In this document: piece by piece, positions 26,047 to 34,978 of the stretch
Position numbering within the stretch: the first letter of the stretch is position 1
Layout: each line of letters begins with the position of its first letter
Source: Croceicoccus marinus
GTDB lineage: Bacteria > Pseudomonadota > Alphaproteobacteria > Sphingomonadales > Sphingomonadaceae
Length of the DNA: 64,000 nucleotides
Assembly (NCBI RefSeq): GCF_001661675.2
Contig: NZ_CP019602.1
Span: 1,141,501 to 1,205,500, forward strand
Reading direction: 5' to 3'
Notes under the pieces: generated by a model
Databases searched by the model: none
Told to the model about the DNA's origin: nothing
The model's input: only the letters and a program-made list of their open reading frames with translations
Made by a program: the position numbers and the translations under genes

Positions 26047-27582
26047 TCAGGAAAAACGGTCCACGAGGTGGCTCGGGCCCGTTACTTCGACGGGATGACC
26101 CAGCTTCCGGCGGCGCGCGACCCACTCCTTGAACTGCTCGGCAGAGGTGTGGTCGAAACCCTGCACCTTGCTGAGGTTCACGCGGACCGGACGATCGCCG
26201 GGAATGCTCTCCAGCCTGCGGGTCAGGCCCGTCAGGCTGATGAAAGTCGCACTGCCCGACAGATGCACGTCGCGCTCGGCGCCTTCATCGTTCTCCTCGA
26301 CATTCAGCCTCAGCGAACGGCGGTGCGGGATCAGCTCCAGCAGCGTCAGCGCCAGGCCGACCAGCACGCCGGTCAGCAGGTCGACGGTGACGACCAGCAC
26401 GAAGGTCGCCGTCCAGATGACCGCGGGAAGCGCGCCATAGCTGGAATAAAGGTGACGAACATGCTTGAGGCTGACCAGCTTCCAGCCGGTGACAACCAGC
26501 ACGCCGCCCAGCGCCGCCATCGGAATCTCGCTGAGCACGAAAGGCAGCAGAGAGACGAAGCCCAGGATCCAGATACCGTGGATGATGGTCGACAGGCGGG
26601 TCTTGGCGCCTGCCTGCACATTGGCCGACGAACGTACGATCACGCCGGTCATCGGCAGTGCGCCCGCAAGGCCGCACAGAAGATTGCCGACGCCCTGCGC
26701 GCTGAGTTCCTTGTCGTAATTGGTGCGAACGCCGTCGTGCATCCGGTCGACCGCAGCCGCCGACAGCAGCGTTTCCGCGCTGGCGATGAAGGCGACGGCG
26801 ATGGCCGCGATGATGATGGTCGGGCTGATCAGCAGGCCGAAGAAGTCGTCACCCGGCGTTGCCACCGCGCCGACGATCGAATCGGGCACGTTGACGCGCG
26901 TGATGTCCAGCCCAAGTGCCATGGCGGCCAGCGTCGCACCGACCACGCCCAGCAGCGCGCCGGGCAGCAGGCCCATTTGCGCGGGCTTGAACTTTTCCCA
27001 GCCGACCATGATGCCGATCGTCAGAAGGCCGATGCCAAGCGCCATCTCGGCCTGGTTCGCGTCGAAGGGCGAAAGCCCCAACAGGCGCGCAGGCATGGCG
27101 GCCAGATTGGCAATTCCGTTCGACAGCGGTGTCGCGTCGAACAGGATGTGGAACTGGCTGATCACGATCAGCGCGCCAATGCCCGCCAGCATGCCGTGCA
27201 CCACGGCCGGGCTGATCGAACGGAAGAACGCGCCCAGCTTCATCCAGCCGGCGACGAACTGCAACACGCCCGCCAGCACCAGCATTGGGCCAAGGGCGGT
27301 CAGGCCGTTGTTCGCGACGAAGTCGAACACGATGACGGCAAGGCCAGCGGCGGGACCGCTGACCTGCAGGGGCGAGCCTGCGAACATGCCGACGACGATG
27401 CCGCCGATGATGCCCGTGATCAGGCCCTTTTCAGCGGGAACGCCCGATGCGATCGCAATGCCCATGCAAAGCGGCATCGCGACCAGGAAGACAACGATGG
27501 AAGCCGTGAAGTCACGTCCGAAATGGGCGAACAGGCCGCCCTTTTCGTCCGTCGCCACAGCGGTTGCTGCGGCAGTGGTCAT
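26047..27582 (-). CDS. SulP family anion transporter (probable bicarbonate uptake)
   Basis: The 511-residue inner-membrane protein has 11-12 hydrophobic helices. It carries SulP landmarks: FLVAMPLCMGIAIASGVP, SPLQVSGPAAGL, and the helix-10 region ASAETLLSAAAVDRM. A short C-terminal STAS-like domain (about residues 440-511, ending HLVDRFS) is present. Its gene overlaps the carbonic anhydrase gene by 4 nt (ATGA). That pairing is known for bicarbonate-transporting SulP proteins, so bicarbonate is a more likely substrate than sulfate; this is an inference. Confidence 0.88.
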   Translation of the reverse strand: MTTAAATAVATDEKGGLFAHFGRDFTASIVVFLVAMPLCMGIAIASGVPAEKGLITGIIGGIVVGMFAGSPLQVSGPAAGLAVIVFDFVANNGLTALGPMLVLAGVLQFVAGWMKLGAFFRSISPAVVHGMLAGIGALIVISQFHILFDATPLSNGIANLAAMPARLLGLSPFDANQAEMALGIGLLTIGIMVGWEKFKPAQMGLLPGALLGVVGATLAAMALGLDITRVNVPDSIVGAVATPGDDFFGLLISPTIIIAAIAVAFIASAETLLSAAAVDRMHDGVRTNYDKELSAQGVGNLLCGLAGALPMTGVIVRSSANVQAGAKTRLSTIIHGIWILGFVSLLPFVLSEIPMAALGGVLVVTGWKLVSLKHVRHLYSSYGALPAVIWTATFVLVVTVDLLTGVLVGLALTLLELIPHRRSLRLNVEENDEGAERDVHLSGSATFISLTGLTRRLESIPGDRPVRVNLSKVQGFDHTSAEQFKEWVARRRKLGHPVEVTGPSHLVDRFS

Positions 27583-28262
27583 TCCGCAGCCTCCGCCATC
27601 TGATAGCGTGCCTGCGCCGGGACGGCGACGGGCAGCGGCGTATTTTCGCGCAGTGTCGTGAACTGGCCGGTCTGGCCGTCGAGGCCGAGGACCTGGCCTT
27701 GGTGGATGTCGACGACCCAGCCGTGCAGGCTCATTTCGCCGGACGCCATCGCGCGGGCGACCGAGGGATGGGTGCGCAGGTTCGAAAGCTGGGCGATGAC
27801 ATTCTCATAGATCATCGCGCGGATCCGGTCGTCGCCTTCCAGGTGGCCCTGGCAGCTGTCGACCACGGTCTGCGCCGCGCTGCCGTGCTTCAGCCAGGCG
27901 GCGACATTGGGCATGGCTTCAAGCCCCTCGGGATAGGCCAACGCCTTCATCGCGCCGCAGTCGGTGTGACCGCACACGATGATGTCGCGCACGCCCAGCG
28001 CCGCGACCGCATATTCGACGGTGGCCGAAACGCCGCCCAGCATCGAGGCGTAGGGAGGGACGATATTGCCGGCGTTGCGGCAGACGAACAGGTCGCCCGG
28101 GCGGGCCTGCATGATTTCCTCGGGCACGATGCGCGAATCGGCGCACGAGATCATAAGCGCCTTGGGGCTCTGCCCATCGCGGGTCAGCGTGCCATAGAGT
28201 TCGCTGCTGCTGGGAAATACGGTCTTCTCGAAATTGAAAACGCGGCCGATCAGTTCGTTCAT
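27579..28262 (-). CDS. Beta-class carbonic anhydrase
   Basis: The 227-residue zinc enzyme interconverts CO2 and bicarbonate. The ligands Cys40, His99 and Cys102 and the Asp42-Arg44 dyad are in SCADSR and CGHTDCG. FVCRNAGNIVPPY is also typical. ATG 28262 has AGGA about 11 nt upstream; the frame upstream is not coding-like. It is first in an operon with the SulP transporter and overlaps it by 4 nt. Confidence 0.95.
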   Translation of the reverse strand: MNELIGRVFNFEKTVFPSSSELYGTLTRDGQSPKALMISCADSRIVPEEIMQARPGDLFVCRNAGNIVPPYASMLGGVSATVEYAVAALGVRDIIVCGHTDCGAMKALAYPEGLEAMPNVAAWLKHGSAAQTVVDSCQGHLEGDDRIRAMIYENVIAQLSNLRTHPSVARAMASGEMSLHGWVVDIHQGQVLGLDGQTGQFTTLRENTPLPVAVPAQARYQMAEAAE

Positions 28263-28414
28263 CGGGAAAGTCCTTTTGACTGCATCCGTGGAAAATTCAT
28301 TACGCAATTGCGGATGGGGCCAAGGCTTACCGGCGATGTGTTTCCTGATCCGCTCCTGATTGTAATTGTTTGTTGCTGCAGCCGCGAAACGCGACGAGCC
28401 GGTAATTGCGCCGG

Positions 28415-29743
28415 TTATGCCGGGCCGGCGGCGGGCAGGCGGATCGTGGCGCACAGCCCGCCGGTCGGGCGATTCGCGATGGAAAAGCGACCACCCTGCG
28501 CCCGCACGATACGGTTCACGATGGCCAGGCCCAGACCCATGCCGGGCGTATTGCGGCTGCGCGCGTGGTCGAGCCGGACAAAGGGCTTCATCACCTCATC
28601 TATCTGGGATTCGGCGATTCCCGGCCCGTTGTCGATGACCGAGATCACGACGTCCTCGCCCTCGCGAGACAGGATGACATGCGCGTCATTGGCATAATGC
28701 AGCGCATTCTCGATCAGGTTCGACATCACCCGGCGCAGCGCCAGCGCGCGCCCCGACATTTCCAGATGTTCCGGCCCTTCATAGACCGCGTCGAAACCCC
28801 GGTCGCTGGCGTCGTCGACCAATGTCTGCGCGGTTGCAGCAATGTCGATCCGCTCGATCGGGCCGCGGTGGTCGTGCCCTTCGTTGAAGGTCTGCAGCGA
28901 TTGCAGCAGCATCCGCATCTCTGCCACGTCGGCGGCCATCGCCTGCCTGTCGGGCGCGTCCTGGTCCAGCCGCATCTGCAGCCGCGCCAGCGGGGTGCGC
29001 AGGTCATGCGCGATGGCCGAGACGGTCAGCTGCCGGTTGCGGATCAGCTGGTGGATCCTCTCCTGCATCTCGTTGAACGCATGGATCAGGTCGCGCGCTT
29101 CCTGCGACCCGGCAAGCGGCACCGGTTCCGGCTCTTCCAGTTCGCCCACCTTGCGCGAAGCGGCGACCAGGTTGCGCAGCGGGCGAAGCGCCGCACCCAC
29201 CAGCAGCCCGCCGACCAGCATCAGCAGCGCGGTGGGAAGCAGCAGCATGATCACGCGCTGGGCGTTCAGCTTGAAGGTCTGGTGCACCTCGGCCGAGAAC
29301 CGCATCACCGACCGGTCGGTCAGGATCATGCTGCCCGCGATATCGCCGCCCCCGCTCAGCGGTTCGAGGTGCAGGCGCAGTCCGGCGCGGACCAGTTCCT
29401 GGTCGTTGTCGACGATCTGGTCGCGCAGCGCTTCCAGTTCCAGGCTGGCGGCGCGGCGGGCAGTCTCGCGCGACCAGTCGATCCGGAAATGACTGGTCGA
29501 CAATTCATTGGCCACCGCCCCGCGCCGCTGCGGAGGGGCGCTGTCCAGCAGGCGATAGGCGACGACCAGCCGGTCCGAGATGCTGGCCGCGTCCTCCTCC
29601 TGAAGCGAGAATTCGTTCGCCCGCTCGAAAACGAAGGCGTTGAGCGTGAATTCGAGAGCGACCACCGCCAGCAGGATCGCAAGCAAACGGCCCAGCAGGC
29701 TGGTCCTGGCAAAACCGAAACCGCGCCAGTCGGCCGTGCTCAC
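28415..29743 (-). CDS. Two-component sensor histidine kinase
   Basis: The 442-residue protein has two membrane helices (about residues 16-38 and 163-185) flanking a roughly 125-residue periplasmic sensor part with no recognised domain. A HAMP linker follows (about 186-240), then HisKA with the phospho-acceptor His246 in AIAHDLRTPLAR, and a HATPase domain with NLIENALHYA (N box), DNGPGIA (G1) and GMGLGLAI (G2). It overlaps the response regulator gene by 4 nt. The layout resembles EnvZ/CpxA-type kinases; the signal is unknown. Confidence 0.93.
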   Translation of the reverse strand: MSTADWRGFGFARTSLLGRLLAILLAVVALEFTLNAFVFERANEFSLQEEDAASISDRLVVAYRLLDSAPPQRRGAVANELSTSHFRIDWSRETARRAASLELEALRDQIVDNDQELVRAGLRLHLEPLSGGGDIAGSMILTDRSVMRFSAEVHQTFKLNAQRVIMLLLPTALLMLVGGLLVGAALRPLRNLVAASRKVGELEEPEPVPLAGSQEARDLIHAFNEMQERIHQLIRNRQLTVSAIAHDLRTPLARLQMRLDQDAPDRQAMAADVAEMRMLLQSLQTFNEGHDHRGPIERIDIAATAQTLVDDASDRGFDAVYEGPEHLEMSGRALALRRVMSNLIENALHYANDAHVILSREGEDVVISVIDNGPGIAESQIDEVMKPFVRLDHARSRNTPGMGLGLAIVNRIVRAQGGRFSIANRPTGGLCATIRLPAAGPA

Positions 29744-30456
29744 GCCGCGGCCACTTCCGCGGTGAACATGTATCCCACGCCGCGCACGGTCGCGATCGGC
29801 GCCTCCTTGTCAGAGGTGGTCAGCTTGCGGCGCAGCCGGCTGACCAGCACGTCGACGCTGCGATCCGAGGAATCCCCGACGCGGGTGCGCGACAGTTCGA
29901 TCAGCCGTTCGCGGCTGATTACGCGCTGGGGGGACTGGACGAAGGCGCTCAGCAGGTCGAATTCCGCCGTGGTCAGTTCGACCAGCGCCCTTGTCGGCGA
30001 ACGCAGTTCGCGGCGCGACAGCGACAGGGTCCAGCCGTCGAAGCCGATTTCGTCGTGCTTCTCGCGGGGGCTGGGCGCGCCATTGCCATTGCCGTGGCGG
30101 CGCAGCACCGCGGCGATGCGGGCCAGCAATTCGCGCGTGCCGAACGGCTTGGCGAGATAATCGTCGGCGCCCAGTTCCAGCCCGACGACGCGGTCCGCCT
30201 CTTCCCCGCGCGCGCTGACGAAGATCACCGGCACGTCGCTGGTCGCGCGCAGGCGGCGCAGCAGCTCGATACCGTTGGTCCCCGGCAGCATGATGTCGAG
30301 CACGATCAGGGCGGGCCGGCCGTCCTCCATCTGCACCTGCATCTCGGCCCCGGTTGCGGCGGAGCGGACATCATAGCCATGTTCCTTCAGGGCGCGCGAG
30401 ATCAGCACGCGAAGCTGCGGATCGTCTTCGACGACAAGGATCGTCTGGGTGGCCAT
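29740..30456 (-). CDS. OmpR-family response regulator
   Basis: The 238-residue regulator has a receiver domain with acidic pair Glu10-Asp12, phospho-acceptor Asp54 in VLDIMLPG and Lys in YLAKPFG. A winged-helix DNA-binding domain follows (about 135-232; LTTAEFDLLSAFVQSPQRVISRERL in part, then VDVLVSRLRRKL). It is promoter-proximal to its kinase. The 300-bp divergent region to the EVE gene holds no other gene. Confidence 0.95.
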   Translation of the reverse strand: MATQTILVVEDDPQLRVLISRALKEHGYDVRSAATGAEMQVQMEDGRPALIVLDIMLPGTNGIELLRRLRATSDVPVIFVSARGEEADRVVGLELGADDYLAKPFGTRELLARIAAVLRRHGNGNGAPSPREKHDEIGFDGWTLSLSRRELRSPTRALVELTTAEFDLLSAFVQSPQRVISRERLIELSRTRVGDSSDRSVDVLVSRLRRKLTTSDKEAPIATVRGVGYMFTAEVAAA

Positions 30457-30756
30457 CGGCGTGTCTGGTTCCGGCTTTCGAAAAAGGGGTGGAGGAGCAG
30501 GCCCCCAAGTGATCGGCGGCGAAGCTAGTTGTCCTGCATGCGCTGTTCAAGCGCTGCCTGACCGCAGGAAGGCGCACGCATCGATATGGCCGCAGATGCG
30601 CAGCCGGGCAATAGCGCGCGGCCATGGTGCCGCGTCATCCGGCAGGGCAGGGCCCTTGCGCCGACCGGCGCCCCCTCGCTAAGGGACGGCGGCGGGCGCC
30701 GTCCGGTGCCCCTTCGCACCCGCATCCTGCCCCGATCTTCGATGGAGAGCGCCATC

Positions 30757-31188
30757 ATGGCCAAGCGCTACTGGCTGATGAAATCCGAACCCGACGTCTA
30801 TTCGTGGGACGACCTTGTCGATCAGGGCGAGGGGACGTGGGACGGCGTGCGCAACCATCGCGCCAAGAACAATTTGGCCGCCATGCAGAAGGGCGACCAG
30901 GCGTTCTTCTATCATTCCAACATCGGGCTGCAGATCGTGGGCATCTGCGAAGTAAGCGTCGCGGGCATCACCGATCCCACCGACGAGACCGGCAAATGGG
31001 CCGCGGTCAAGGTCAAGCCGGTCGAGAAGCTGCCGGCAAGCGTGACGCTGAAGCAGGTGAAGGCAGAGGAATCGCTGGCCGAAATGGAGCTGGTCAAGCT
31101 GATGCGCCTGTCGGTGAGCGAGGTCAGGCCCGAGGAATGGAAAAAAATTCTGTCGATGTCCAAGGCCAATGCGAAGCAGGCGGACTGA
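30757..31188 (+). CDS. EVE domain protein
   Basis: The 143-residue protein matches the EVE/PUA-like fold: AKRYWLMKSEPDVYSWDDL, TWDGVRNHRAKNNL, GDQAFFYHSN and the WAAVKVKPVEKL block, typical thymocyte-nuclear-protein-1 relatives. EVE domains bind modified bases in DNA or RNA. ATG 30757 has GGAG 8 nt upstream; ATG 30742 is an alternative. It is a stand-alone single-domain form, common in proteobacteria. Confidence 0.9.
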   Translation: MAKRYWLMKSEPDVYSWDDLVDQGEGTWDGVRNHRAKNNLAAMQKGDQAFFYHSNIGLQIVGICEVSVAGITDPTDETGKWAAVKVKPVEKLPASVTLKQVKAEESLAEMELVKLMRLSVSEVRPEEWKKILSMSKANAKQAD

Positions 31189-31386
31189 CCCGCAAGGCCG
31201 TTCCGATCCCCAGATTACCGCTGCCGACGATGGTTAACGCGGCGGCCGTGCTTCCTGTCCCATAACGGGGCTATCCATTGCGGATGATTTCGGTCCGCGC
31301 GTCGTTAAGCTTGGTTAAGAAACCGTTACCGCCATCGCTCGTTCAGCATGGCATAGGTTTCAGGCCAAGCTAGGATAACGACGCCG

Positions 31387-31626
31387 ATGATCCATGCCGT
31401 CACACCGACCATGCGCGCACCGATCCGCGTGCCCATGGTGCAGCCGATCGCCCGCCGCCGCGCCGCGGTGAAGGGCTGGTTCGGCCGCAAGATGCGCCCG
31501 TTGATGATCGAGGTTCGGCAGGAGCAGCCGCAGACGCTGTTCTGGGGCCTGACTTCGCGCGATGCGAAGGAATTCATGATGGCCTATTGCGCGTGCTTCA
31601 TGGCGGTCATCGGCTTCATAGCCTGA
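31387..31626 (+). CDS. Small hypothetical protein with C-terminal hydrophobic segment
   Basis: The 79-residue frame has a basic N-terminal half (RRRAAVKGWFGRKMRP) and the phrase FWGLTSRDAKEF, then a hydrophobic tail AYCACFMAVIGFIA. I do not recognise a named family. Composition and the tail look protein-like. A minus-strand frame (31326-31577) overlaps it and cannot be fully excluded. The ribosome site is weak (AGGA 13 nt upstream). Confidence 0.5.
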   Translation: MIHAVTPTMRAPIRVPMVQPIARRRAAVKGWFGRKMRPLMIEVRQEQPQTLFWGLTSRDAKEFMMAYCACFMAVIGFIA

Positions 31627-31644
31627 ACGCACAGGCGGAGAAGT

Positions 31645-32952
31645 TCAGGCCGGAGCGAGACGAAGCTCCGCCTGGTACAGGATCCAGCCGAGCCAGGCCG
31701 AGATCAGGCTCATCGCGGCGGCCAGCAGAAGCTGGTCCACGATCGACACGTTGATCGCGTTCAGCGCCATCGCCAGCGCAGAGCCGCCGACCATCGCGAA
31801 GCTGTTCACCAGATTGTTCGCCGCGACCGTTCGCGCCGTCTGCGACTTGTCGACCACCGTCGTCAGGAACGCATAGAGCGGCACAACGAACATGCCGCCC
31901 GCGATCGCGATGCCCATCAGGCATAGCAGCAGCGGCGCGGCCAGCGGCAGCAGGATGAACTCTCCCACCGAATACAGGCCGCCCGCTTCGGGCACCCACA
32001 TGCGGCACACGACGTGGAACGCCACCACGAACAGCCCCATCACCACCACCGATGCTGGCGAATAGCGCGCCGACACCTCTCCCTTGAGCAACGCGTTGAT
32101 CGATACCGACCCGATCGCCACGCCGATGGAAAAGACCACCAGGAACAGGCTGGCCACTTCCTTGCTGGCGGTCAGCACGTTCTTGGCCAGTGGCGGGAAT
32201 TCGATGAACAGCACCGCGCCGATGGTCCAGAAGAAGCTGATCGCCAGGATCGCGTAGAACACGCGCGCATCCTGCATCGATCCCTTGACCACGTTGATCG
32301 AGGATCGCCAGATATTGTAGTCGATCGGCTCGACCACGCCTTGCGCCGGGGCGCTTGGCACCTGCCTGCCCGCGAACCATCCCAGCACGGCCAGCGCTAT
32401 CACCAGCACCGCGGCAATCTCCACCGCGATCCAGCCGGCCAGGATCGTGCCCGCCAGGATCGCAAGATAGGTCCCCGCCTCGACTAGGCCGGTGCCGGCC
32501 AGCACTTCCTGCCTTTCTAGATGCTGGGGCAGGATCGCATATTTGATCGGGCCGAAGAAGGTGGAGTGCACCCCCATCGCGAACAGCGCCAGCAGCAGCA
32601 GCGGGATCGCGATACTGTCCACCGCGAAATTCACCGAGGCCAGGACCAGACCTGCCGCGCCCACCGTCATGATGCCGATTTCGGCGAGCTTGACCCGGCG
32701 GATGATGACCGCCTTGTCCCGCATGTCGGCCAGCTGGCCCGACAGCGCGGAAAACAGCACGAAGGGCAGGGTGAACAGCCCCTGCGCCACGGCCGAGAAC
32801 ATCGCTTCCTCTGCCGCGCTGGAATAGACGGCATAGACCACGAACAGGACCATCGCGTTCTTGTACAGATTGTCGTTGAACGCCCCCAGAACCTGGGTGA
32901 CGAACAGCGGCAGGAAGCGGCGCCTGGTGAGAAGATCGGTGGAAGTCAGCAT
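31645..32952 (-). CDS. LplT-like major facilitator transporter
   Basis: The 435-residue protein has 12 hydrophobic segments. It begins RRFLPLFVTQVLGAFNDNLYKNA, a hallmark of lysophospholipid transporter LplT-type MFS proteins; GPIKYAILPQHL and AANNLVNS are further typical phrases. In E. coli LplT brings lysophosphatidylethanolamine to the acyltransferase Aas. In many proteobacteria the transporter is fused to acyltransferase domains, but here it stands alone. It is divergent from pgsA, another phospholipid gene. Confidence 0.8.
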   Translation of the reverse strand: MLTSTDLLTRRRFLPLFVTQVLGAFNDNLYKNAMVLFVVYAVYSSAAEEAMFSAVAQGLFTLPFVLFSALSGQLADMRDKAVIIRRVKLAEIGIMTVGAAGLVLASVNFAVDSIAIPLLLLALFAMGVHSTFFGPIKYAILPQHLERQEVLAGTGLVEAGTYLAILAGTILAGWIAVEIAAVLVIALAVLGWFAGRQVPSAPAQGVVEPIDYNIWRSSINVVKGSMQDARVFYAILAISFFWTIGAVLFIEFPPLAKNVLTASKEVASLFLVVFSIGVAIGSVSINALLKGEVSARYSPASVVVMGLFVVAFHVVCRMWVPEAGGLYSVGEFILLPLAAPLLLCLMGIAIAGGMFVVPLYAFLTTVVDKSQTARTVAANNLVNSFAMVGGSALAMALNAINVSIVDQLLLAAAMSLISAWLGWILYQAELRLAPA

Positions 32953-33091
32953 GATTGTTGGCGCCCGTCCTTACCGTCCATGCTGCGCGGCACAAGCCAT
33001 TGCGGCACAGGCAGGTAATAAAATCGGGTCAAGGCGTGCCCTACACGCTTGGGATGCCGCCTGTTTTCAGGCTAAATGGCTTCACGAATCT

Positions 33092-33658
33092 ATGCTGACA
33101 CTTCCCAACCTCCTTACGCTTTCGCGTATCTTCGCCGTTCCGCTGCTGGTCGGATTCCTGTGGTGGCCCGACTGGGCGCTGGGGCATGCCATTGCGTTCG
33201 TGCTCTATTCGCTGGCGGGCATCACCGATTATTTCGACGGCGCGCTCGCGCGGTCGAGCGGGCGGGTCAGCCGGCTGGGCGTGTTCCTCGATCCCATCGC
33301 GGACAAGCTGATGATCGCCGCCGTGATCCTGGTGCTTGCGGCCAAGGGCGGGCTGTCAGGGCCGTATGTGGGCGATCTGCATGCGCTGGCGGGCCTGGTG
33401 ATCCTGCTGCGCGAGATTGCGGTGTCGGGCCTGCGCGAATTCCTGGCGGGCGTGCAGGTGTCGGTTCCGGTGTCGAAGCTGGCGAAGTGGAAGACCACGG
33501 TGCAGATCGTCTCGCTGGGTGCGCTGATCCTGGCGGGCGCGCTGCCGGACATGGAATGGATCAGGCTGACCGGCCTTGTCTGCCTGTGGGCTGCGGCGGC
33601 GCTGACGGTGGTGACCGGCTGGGACTATCTGCGCATCGGCCTGAAGCACATGGACTGA
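33092..33658 (+). CDS. pgsA: CDP-diacylglycerol-glycerol-3-phosphate phosphatidyltransferase
   Basis: The 188-residue membrane enzyme makes phosphatidylglycerol phosphate. It has the CDP-alcohol phosphotransferase motif spread over DYFDGALARSSGRVSRLG and FLDPIADK, with the four aspartates at the expected spacing. The N-terminus MLTLPNLLTLSRI is standard for PgsA. I chose ATG 33092 for that reason. It is followed by trmD and rplS on the same strand. Confidence 0.95.
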   Translation: MLTLPNLLTLSRIFAVPLLVGFLWWPDWALGHAIAFVLYSLAGITDYFDGALARSSGRVSRLGVFLDPIADKLMIAAVILVLAAKGGLSGPYVGDLHALAGLVILLREIAVSGLREFLAGVQVSVPVSKLAKWKTTVQIVSLGALILAGALPDMEWIRLTGLVCLWAAAALTVVTGWDYLRIGLKHMD

Positions 33659-33712
33659 TTTCGCCGCGACTGGCCGCTTGTCGGGCGGCCGGGCGAAGTC
33701 TAGGCGCTGGGC

Positions 33713-34459
33713 ATGAGTTTCAAAGCAACCGTCCTGACCCTGTATCCCGAGATGTTTCCGGGCCCGCTTGGCATCAGCCTTGCCGGCCGCGCGCTGGAAG
33801 CGGGGGCATGGTCGATGGAGGCGGTGCAGATCCGCGATTTCGCGGCCGACAAGCATCGCACCGTCGACGACACGCCCGCCGGCGGCGGCGCGGGCATGGT
33901 GCTCAAGGTCGATGTGCTGGCCGCCGCGATCGATCATGCGCGCGGGCTGAACCCCGATGCGCCGGTGCTGACGATGACGCCGCGCGGGCGTCCGCTTGAC
34001 CAGGCGCGCGTTCGCGAACTTGCGTCGGGGCCGGGCGCGATCGTGCTGTGCGGCCGGTTCGAGGGTTTCGACGAGCGTATTTTCGAAGGCCGCGACGTCG
34101 AGGAAGTGTCGGTCGGCGACATCGTGCTGTCGGGCGGAGAGCCTGCCGCGCTCATGCTGCTCGACGCTTGCATTCGGCTGCTTCCCGGCGTAATGGGCGC
34201 GGCTTCCAGCGGAGTCGAGGAATCGTTCGAGAACGGTCTGCTCGAATATCCGCATTTTACCCGACCTGCCATATGGGAAGGGCGCACGATCCCTGAAGTG
34301 CTGCGATCGGGGGATCATGCGAAGATCGCGGCGTGGCGAAAGCGGCGCAGCGAGGACGATACACGGTTACGCAGGCCGGACCTTTGGGAGCGTCATGGTG
34401 ACGTTCGGGGACAGCCTGCCTCTGGCGCGCGGCACGATGATGAAGGCACAGGCACATGA
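33713..34459 (+). CDS. trmD: tRNA (guanine-N1)-methyltransferase
   Basis: The 248-residue SPOUT enzyme methylates G37 of tRNAs that read CNN and related codons. Its trefoil-knot region contains [30 protein letters not shown] and RLLPGVMG. The N-terminus [17 protein letters not shown] is typical. The stop overlaps the rplS start by 4 nt (ATGA). The rimM and rpsP genes usually upstream are absent here; pgsA takes their place. Confidence 0.96.
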   Translation: MSFKATVLTLYPEMFPGPLGISLAGRALEAGAWSMEAVQIRDFAADKHRTVDDTPAGGGAGMVLKVDVLAAAIDHARGLNPDAPVLTMTPRGRPLDQARVRELASGPGAIVLCGRFEGFDERIFEGRDVEEVSVGDIVLSGGEPAALMLLDACIRLLPGVMGAASSGVEESFENGLLEYPHFTRPAIWEGRTIPEVLRSGDHAKIAAWRKRRSEDDTRLRRPDLWERHGDVRGQPASGARHDDEGTGT

Positions 34460-34824
34460 ACCTGATCCAGCAGCTTGAAGCGGAGGCCATCGCAGGCCTT
34501 GGCAAGGATATTCCGGAATTCCGCGCGGGCGACACCGTGCGCGTCGGCGTGCGCGTCGTGGAAGGCACGCGTGAGCGTGTGCAGAACTACGAAGGCGTCG
34601 TGATCGCGCGTTCGAACCGCGGCATGGGTTCGAACTTCACCGTTCGCAAGATGAGCTTCGGCGAAGGCGTGGAGCGTGTGTTCCCGCTCTATTCGCCCAA
34701 CATCGACAGCATCACCGTGGTCCGCCGCGGCGTGGTGCGCCGTGCGAAGCTGTATTACCTGCGCGGCCGCACCGGCAAGAGCGCGCGTATTGCCGAGCGC
34801 AAGACGGTTCGCGAGAACGCGTAA
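34456..34824 (+). CDS. rplS: 50S ribosomal protein L19
   Basis: The 122-residue protein has all L19 blocks: [56 protein letters not shown] and [18 protein letters not shown]. It sits at the 30S-50S interface. It is coupled to trmD by a 4-nt overlap and ends with a terminator at 34850. Confidence 0.98.
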   Translation: MNLIQQLEAEAIAGLGKDIPEFRAGDTVRVGVRVVEGTRERVQNYEGVVIARSNRGMGSNFTVRKMSFGEGVERVFPLYSPNIDSITVVRRGVVRRAKLYYLRGRTGKSARIAERKTVRENA

Positions 34825-34849
34825 GCCTTCGCGCAAAAAGCGAAACACG

Positions 34850-34881
34850 AAAGGGCGGTTCCTGCAGGGGCCGCCCTTTTT
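34850..34881 (+). terminator. Intrinsic terminator after rplS
   Basis: AAAGGGCGG pairs with CCGCCCTTT across a 12-nt loop and is followed by TT, giving TTTTT in total. It lies 26 nt after the rplS stop. Confidence 0.9.
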
Positions 34882-34978
34882 GCATGTGGGCGATGGCGCG
34901 CGCATCACGGTTGCAATCGTAACCGCTTTGTCCAATGAAGCGGGCTGAATTTCCGCTCCTTTCTCTGGATCCCTGCCG

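Noticed and set aside
31326..31577. 83-codon minus-strand frame overlapping the hypothetical gene at 31387
   Set aside because: The plus-strand product has a more protein-like pattern, with a conserved-looking core and hydrophobic tail; the minus frame could not be excluded fully.
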